9,471 nucleotides of DNA, taken from assembly GCA_028684735.1 (NCBI GenBank), contig JAQUFI010000052.1, positions 1 through 9,471 of the forward strand. The letters run 5' to 3'. Position numbers and translations under genes: made by a program. Below, piece after piece: positions 7,244 to 9,471 of the stretch. The notes beneath the pieces were generated by a model. It had not been told where the DNA came from, ran no database searches, and saw only the letters and a program-made list of their open reading frames with translations. This stretch comes from Bacilli bacterium. GTDB lineage: Bacteria; Bacillota_I; Bacilli_A; RF39; UBA660. Positions within the stretch are counted from its first letter, which is position 1. Every line of letters begins with the position of its first letter.

Positions 7244-7723
7244 ATGCAAATAGACATAGTTAGGCTTAAGAATAATATAATAGAAGATATTGAGGTCGAC
7301 GAATATTATAGTTTTGATGAATCGTATCTATCCGAAACAGACTTATTAAAACTAGATAATGTTCATATAACAGGATATTTAACTAAAGATAATCAGGATA
7401 ATATGATCGCTGATTTAAAGATTGAGGGAATCATGGTACTACCTTGTTCCCTTACTCTAAACCCAGTTGACTATCCATTTGTGATTGAAATTAGTGATAT
7501 TTTAGAAAAATTATACGAAGATGTCGATAAAAAACAACCAAACTTTGAAAAAACTATTGATATTTTGCCGATAATATGGGAAAATATATTAATGGAAATT
7601 CCTATGAAAGTTACTAGTTCTAATCTGAAAGACATGAAAATATCTGGTGATGGTTGGAAGTTACTACAAGAGGAAGAAGAAGTGATTCATCCGGAATTCG
7701 AAAAACTAAAGGATTTATTATAG
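7244..7723 (+). CDS. DUF177 (YceD/YlbN) family protein
   Basis: This 159-residue acidic protein sits directly upstream of rpmF, the classic position of DUF177 proteins in bacteria. The family hallmark, a Cys in a 'lPCs-tL-pv' strand, is visible as VLPCSLTLNPVDYPF with Cys68, preceded by the ITGYLTKDNQDNMIADLKIEG beta region. Usual length is 160-180 residues. Members are thought to support 23S rRNA accumulation or ribosome assembly and, in plants, rRNA processing; the exact mechanism is not something this sequence shows. The stop is 12 bp before rpmF with no terminator between, so the two are co-transcribed from the extended -10 promoter at 7198-7225. Codon use and base composition match the neighbours. 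The YlbN family assignment rests on both context and the Cys motif. Confidence 0.86.
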   Translation: MQIDIVRLKNNIIEDIEVDEYYSFDESYLSETDLLKLDNVHITGYLTKDNQDNMIADLKIEGIMVLPCSLTLNPVDYPFVIEISDILEKLYEDVDKKQPNFEKTIDILPIIWENILMEIPMKVTSSNLKDMKISGDGWKLLQEEEEVIHPEFEKLKDLL

Positions 7724-7735
7724 AATAGAGGTGTT

Positions 7736-7765
7736 ATGATGAAATTAGATATTCAATTATTTGCT
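7736..7765 (+). other. Predicted cleavable leader of bL32 (Prp-type site, Phe9/Ala10)
   Basis: The encoded [10 protein letters not shown] closely resembles the N-terminal extension of Firmicutes bL27 (in Staphylococcus aureus MLKLNLQFF-A), removed between Phe and Ala by the cysteine protease Prp. Length (nine residues), the Leu-x-x-Gln-x-Phe-Ala pattern and the product (AVPF, the normal mature end of bL32) all agree. Cleavage here is inferred, not shown. Confidence 0.65.
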
Positions 7766-7948
7766 GTTCCTTTCAGAAAGGTTAGTAAAACGAGAAAGAG
7801 AATGCGAAGAACTCACTATAAAATAAGTGAAAATGGAACAACTAAATGTTCTAAGTGTGGAGCTGATATCAGACCACATCGTGTATGTTCTAAATGTGGA
7901 ATGTATAAAGGAAAAGAAATTGTAAAGCAAGAAGAAGCAACTAAATAA
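7736..7948 (+). CDS. rpmF: Ribosomal protein bL32 with an unusual Prp-like N-terminal leader
   Basis: The core [20 protein letters not shown] followed by two CxxC pairs (Cys38/41 and Cys51/54) and PHRVC is typical of the zinc-binding form of large-subunit protein bL32. In most bacteria bL32 starts MAVPF and loses the Met. Here nine extra residues, MMKLDIQLF, precede Ala10. No start codon lies closer to AVPF, because the codons there are GCT GTT CCT, so the extension must be translated if the gene is. Two adjacent ATGs are possible: the second (7739) has better spacing, about 5 bases, to AGAGGTG (7727-7733) and would give 69 residues; the first gives 70. Excluding the leader, the protein is close to the usual 57-60 residues. 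It is second in the operon with DUF177. A T-run follows the stop. Confidence 0.95.
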   Translation: MMKLDIQLFAVPFRKVSKTRKRMRRTHYKISENGTTKCSKCGADIRPHRVCSKCGMYKGKEIVKQEEATK

Positions 7949-7961
7949 GGTTGTTTTTTTT
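7938..7961 (+). terminator. Probable intrinsic terminator after rpmF
   Basis: CAAC (7938-7941) can pair with GTTG (7950-7953), extendable by A-U and G-U pairs, followed by eight Ts (7954-7961). The rpmF TAA stop is in the loop. The stem is weak, so read-through into the next gene is possible. Confidence 0.5.
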
Positions 7962-7979
7962 GTGTTTAGTTGTTATAAT
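7951..7979 (+). promoter_or_regulatory. Promoter of the prepilin-BspA fusion gene
   Basis: A perfect extended -10 TGTTATAAT (7971-7979) has a weak -35 TTGTTT (7951-7956) at 17 bp, within the rpmF terminator. The ATG lies 25 bases downstream with AGGTGG (7995-8000) as ribosome binding site. Confidence 0.6.
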
Positions 7980-8004
7980 AAAAACAATAAGGATAGGTGG
8001 CATA

Positions 8005-9471
8005 ATGAAAAAAACAAAAGCTTTTACTTTAGTTGAATTGCTTGGTGTTATTGTTATATTAGGTTTAATAGTTCTTCTAATCACACCATCGATTGTCAAA
8101 TATATTAAAGATTCAAAAGAGGTCTACAATGAATCAACCTTAAAATTAATTTATAGTTCTGCTAATGTCTATGTCAATGATGATTTAAATAATTACCCAA
8201 AAAATCCTGAAAATACCTATTGTGTCTCACTACAAGAACTAGTAGAAAGCGGTAAATTAAATAAAGACATTTTAACTATAAATACAGATAATGAAATACC
8301 TTTAGATAAAATAGTAAAGGTAACGATTGTTAATGATCGTTATGAATATAATTTAGTGGGTGCAGGTGAATGTGTTACAGATTTAAACTTTCTTATGGTT
8401 GCTAGTAGTGGAAGCTCTAGTACCAGTTATTTAGGTGGTCCTATTTTTAAAAACAAAATAGAAACAATTGAATTTGTAAGAACTAAAACGGTACCAGCTG
8501 GTGTTACAGGTTCATGGGATGTATCAGCTAAACAAAATGGTAGTATTATGGCTTGGTACTTTGATAAAGATAGTAATGGATTATTTGAACTATTTATTGG
8601 TGGGAATGGGGTAGTATTTGCTAATCCTGATTCATCTAATTTATTTCAAAGTTTGAGTGTTTTAAAAAGTATAAAGTTAGATGTATTAAATACATTCAAA
8701 GTAAAAAATATGTCTTATATGTTCTATGATAACTCACTACCAATCTTAGATTTAAGTACATTTGATACCTCCAATGTAACCGATATGTCGTGGATGTTGT
8801 CTTTTGTTTCGGCACTAACATTGGATGTCAGTAATTTTGATACATCCAAAGTAACCGACATGTCATGGATGTTTAGTTGCCTATATAATTTAGATAATTT
8901 AGATTTAAGTACATTTGATACCTCCAATGTAACCGATATGTCTTATATGTTCTATGATAACTCAGTACCAACCTTAGATTTAAGTGGTTTTGATACCTCT
9001 AGCGTAACCAATATGTCTAATATGTTTGCTTATTCATTAGCTACCACCTTAGATTTAAGTACATTTGATACCTCCAACGTAACCGATATGTCAGAGATGT
9101 TTAGTAGCACATATAATTTAGATAATTTAGATTTAAGTAATTTTGACACCTCCAATGTAATAGATATGTATGGTATGTTTGCTTATTTTAAAATACCAAC
9201 CTTAGATTTAAGTACATTTGATACCTCCAATGTAACCAATATGTCGTGGATGTTTAATATGTCATCGACACTAACCTTAGATTTAAGTTCCTTTAATACC
9301 TCCAACGTAACCGATATGTCTAATATGTTCCATGCTTCATCAGCCACAACCATAGATTTAAGTACATTTGATACCTCCAATGTAACCGATATGTCAGGGA
9401 TGTTTAATAAGTCATCGACACTAACCTTAGATTTGAGTAATTTTGATACCTCCAACGTAACAAACATGTCT
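8005..9471 (+). CDS. Type IV prepilin-like protein fused to BspA/DUF285 leucine-rich-type repeats (3' truncated by window edge)
   Basis: The reading frame is open for 489 codons and runs off the window. The N-terminus MKKTKAFTLVELLGVIVILG is a class III prepilin signal: a basic leader, a predicted cleavage Ala6/Phe7, Glu11 at the mature +5 position, then a hydrophobic helix to about residue 27. Ala at -1 replaces the usual Gly. Residues about 30-130 form a small pilin-like domain with two cysteines (73, 123) that could pair. From about 150 comes the lead-in typical of BspA-like surface proteins (TGSWDVSAKQNGSIMAWYF, then DGN-like, LF-L and F--NP-SS blocks). From residue 248 there are nine complete 25-26 residue repeats of LDLSxFDTSNVTDMSxMF type and a partial tenth. 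BspA-type repeats occur in adhesins that bind host or microbial surfaces. An adhesin exported or displayed by a pilus-like system is the likely role, which is inference. AGGTGG precedes the ATG. Confidence 0.9.
   Translation, partial: MKKTKAFTLVELLGVIVILGLIVLLITPSIVKYIKDSKEVYNESTLKLIYSSANVYVNDDLNNYPKNPENTYCVSLQELVESGKLNKDILTINTDNEIPLDKIVKVTIVNDRYEYNLVGAGECVTDLNFLMVASSGSSSTSYLGGPIFKNKIETIEFVRTKTVPAGVTGSWDVSAKQNGSIMAWYFDKDSNGLFELFIGGNGVVFANPDSSNLFQSLSVLKSIKLDVLNTFKVKNMSYMFYDNSLPILDLSTFDTSNVTDMSWMLSFVSALTLDVSNFDTSKVTDMSWMFSCLYNLDNLDLSTFDTSNVTDMSYMFYDNSVPTLDLSGFDTSSVTNMSNMFAYSLATTLDLSTFDTSNVTDMSEMFSSTYNLDNLDLSNFDTSNVIDMYGMFAYFKIPTLDLSTFDTSNVTNMSWMFNMSSTLTLDLSSFNTSNVTDMSNMFHASSATTIDLSTFDTSNVTDMSGMFNKSSTLTLDLSNFDTSNVTNMS
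8746..9471 (+). repeat. In-frame 75/78-bp tandem repeat array encoding BspA/DUF285 units
   Basis: Units start at 8746, 8821, 8899, 8974, 9049, 9127, 9202, 9277, 9352 and 9427 (partial). Units 2 and 5 are 78 bp; the other complete units are 75 bp. A degenerate unit (encoding TFKVKNMSYMF) precedes the first. The core TTTGATACCTCCAATGTAAC is identical in units 1, 3, 7 and 9, so conservation is at DNA as well as protein level. The array continues beyond the window. Confidence 0.95.

Noticed and set aside
7736..7765. Prophage capsid fragment, because of the LDIQLFA motif
   Set aside because: The motif is shared by phage capsid leaders, but here it is directly in frame with a complete bL32 next to DUF177, and no phage genes are near.
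8724..8927. 67-codon minus-strand open frame with repeats
   Set aside because: It is antisense to the BspA repeat array; its periodic peptide merely mirrors the repeats in the other strand.
9183..9467. 94-codon minus-strand open frame with LEVSNVLKSK-like repeats
   Set aside because: Same cause as the previous one: a periodic shadow of the plus-strand repeats, which keep a full-length frame with clear family motifs.
8746..9471. CRISPR-like regularly spaced repeats
   Set aside because: The unit is 75/78 bp, in frame and encodes a known protein repeat throughout; the sequence between conserved cores is also related, unlike spacers, and there are no cas genes.
8005..9471. Mycoplasma origin, because of DUF285 repeats and AT richness
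   Set aside because: TGA is used as stop in several genes and Spo0A is present, both incompatible with Mycoplasma; BspA/DUF285 repeats are widespread in Firmicutes.

Overview
The window is a compact, strongly AT-rich chromosomal segment from a Gram-positive, low-GC bacterium of the Firmicutes/Bacilli type. Three points support this. It opens with the C-terminal DNA-binding domain of Spo0A, the sporulation master regulator. It has a Firmicutes-style DUF177 (YlbN)-rpmF pair next to tmcAL (ylbM). TGA is used as a stop in several genes (for example 1120-1122, 2679-2681 and 5060-5062), so this is not the Mycoplasma code even though one gene carries DUF285 repeats first named in mycoplasmas. An uncultured gut-type member of the Bacilli is a reasonable guess, but the sequence alone does not fix the lineage. 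No mobile element, CRISPR array, tRNA or rRNA was seen, and no intergenic gap exceeds about 90 bases.

Layout. Positions 1-186 hold the end of spo0A, followed by a weak terminator. Positions 244-1122 encode a DagK/YegS-family lipid kinase with its own promoter and terminator. Positions 1185-5062 form a three-gene operon with 7-bp gaps: gpmI (glycolytic phosphoglycerate mutase), a membrane-anchored protein made of two tandem DUF6273-like units, and a membrane-anchored NAGPA-type phosphodiester glycosidase. Positions 5117-5941 encode Fpg/MutM. A bidirectional terminator separates it from tmcAL, which lies on the minus strand (6008-7156). A divergent promoter region then drives DUF177-rpmF (7244-7948). 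From 8005 to the right edge runs an open-ended gene: a type IV prepilin N-terminus fused to a BspA/DUF285 25-residue repeat array.

Functionally the segment mixes housekeeping (glycolysis, 8-oxoguanine repair, tRNA-Met ac4C modification, ribosome assembly, lipid phosphorylation) with cell-surface proteins (the DUF6273-like protein, the NAGPA-like protein and the pilin-BspA fusion).

The two most interesting observations are these. Ribosomal protein bL32 has a 9-residue N-terminal extension ending LDIQLF just before the canonical mature start AVPF. This is very like the Prp-cleaved leader of Firmicutes bL27 and suggests a second ribosomal protein matured by a Prp-type protease. Second, the large repeat gene at the right edge joins a class III prepilin signal to a recently amplified adhesin-like repeat array with a visible 228-bp higher-order period.
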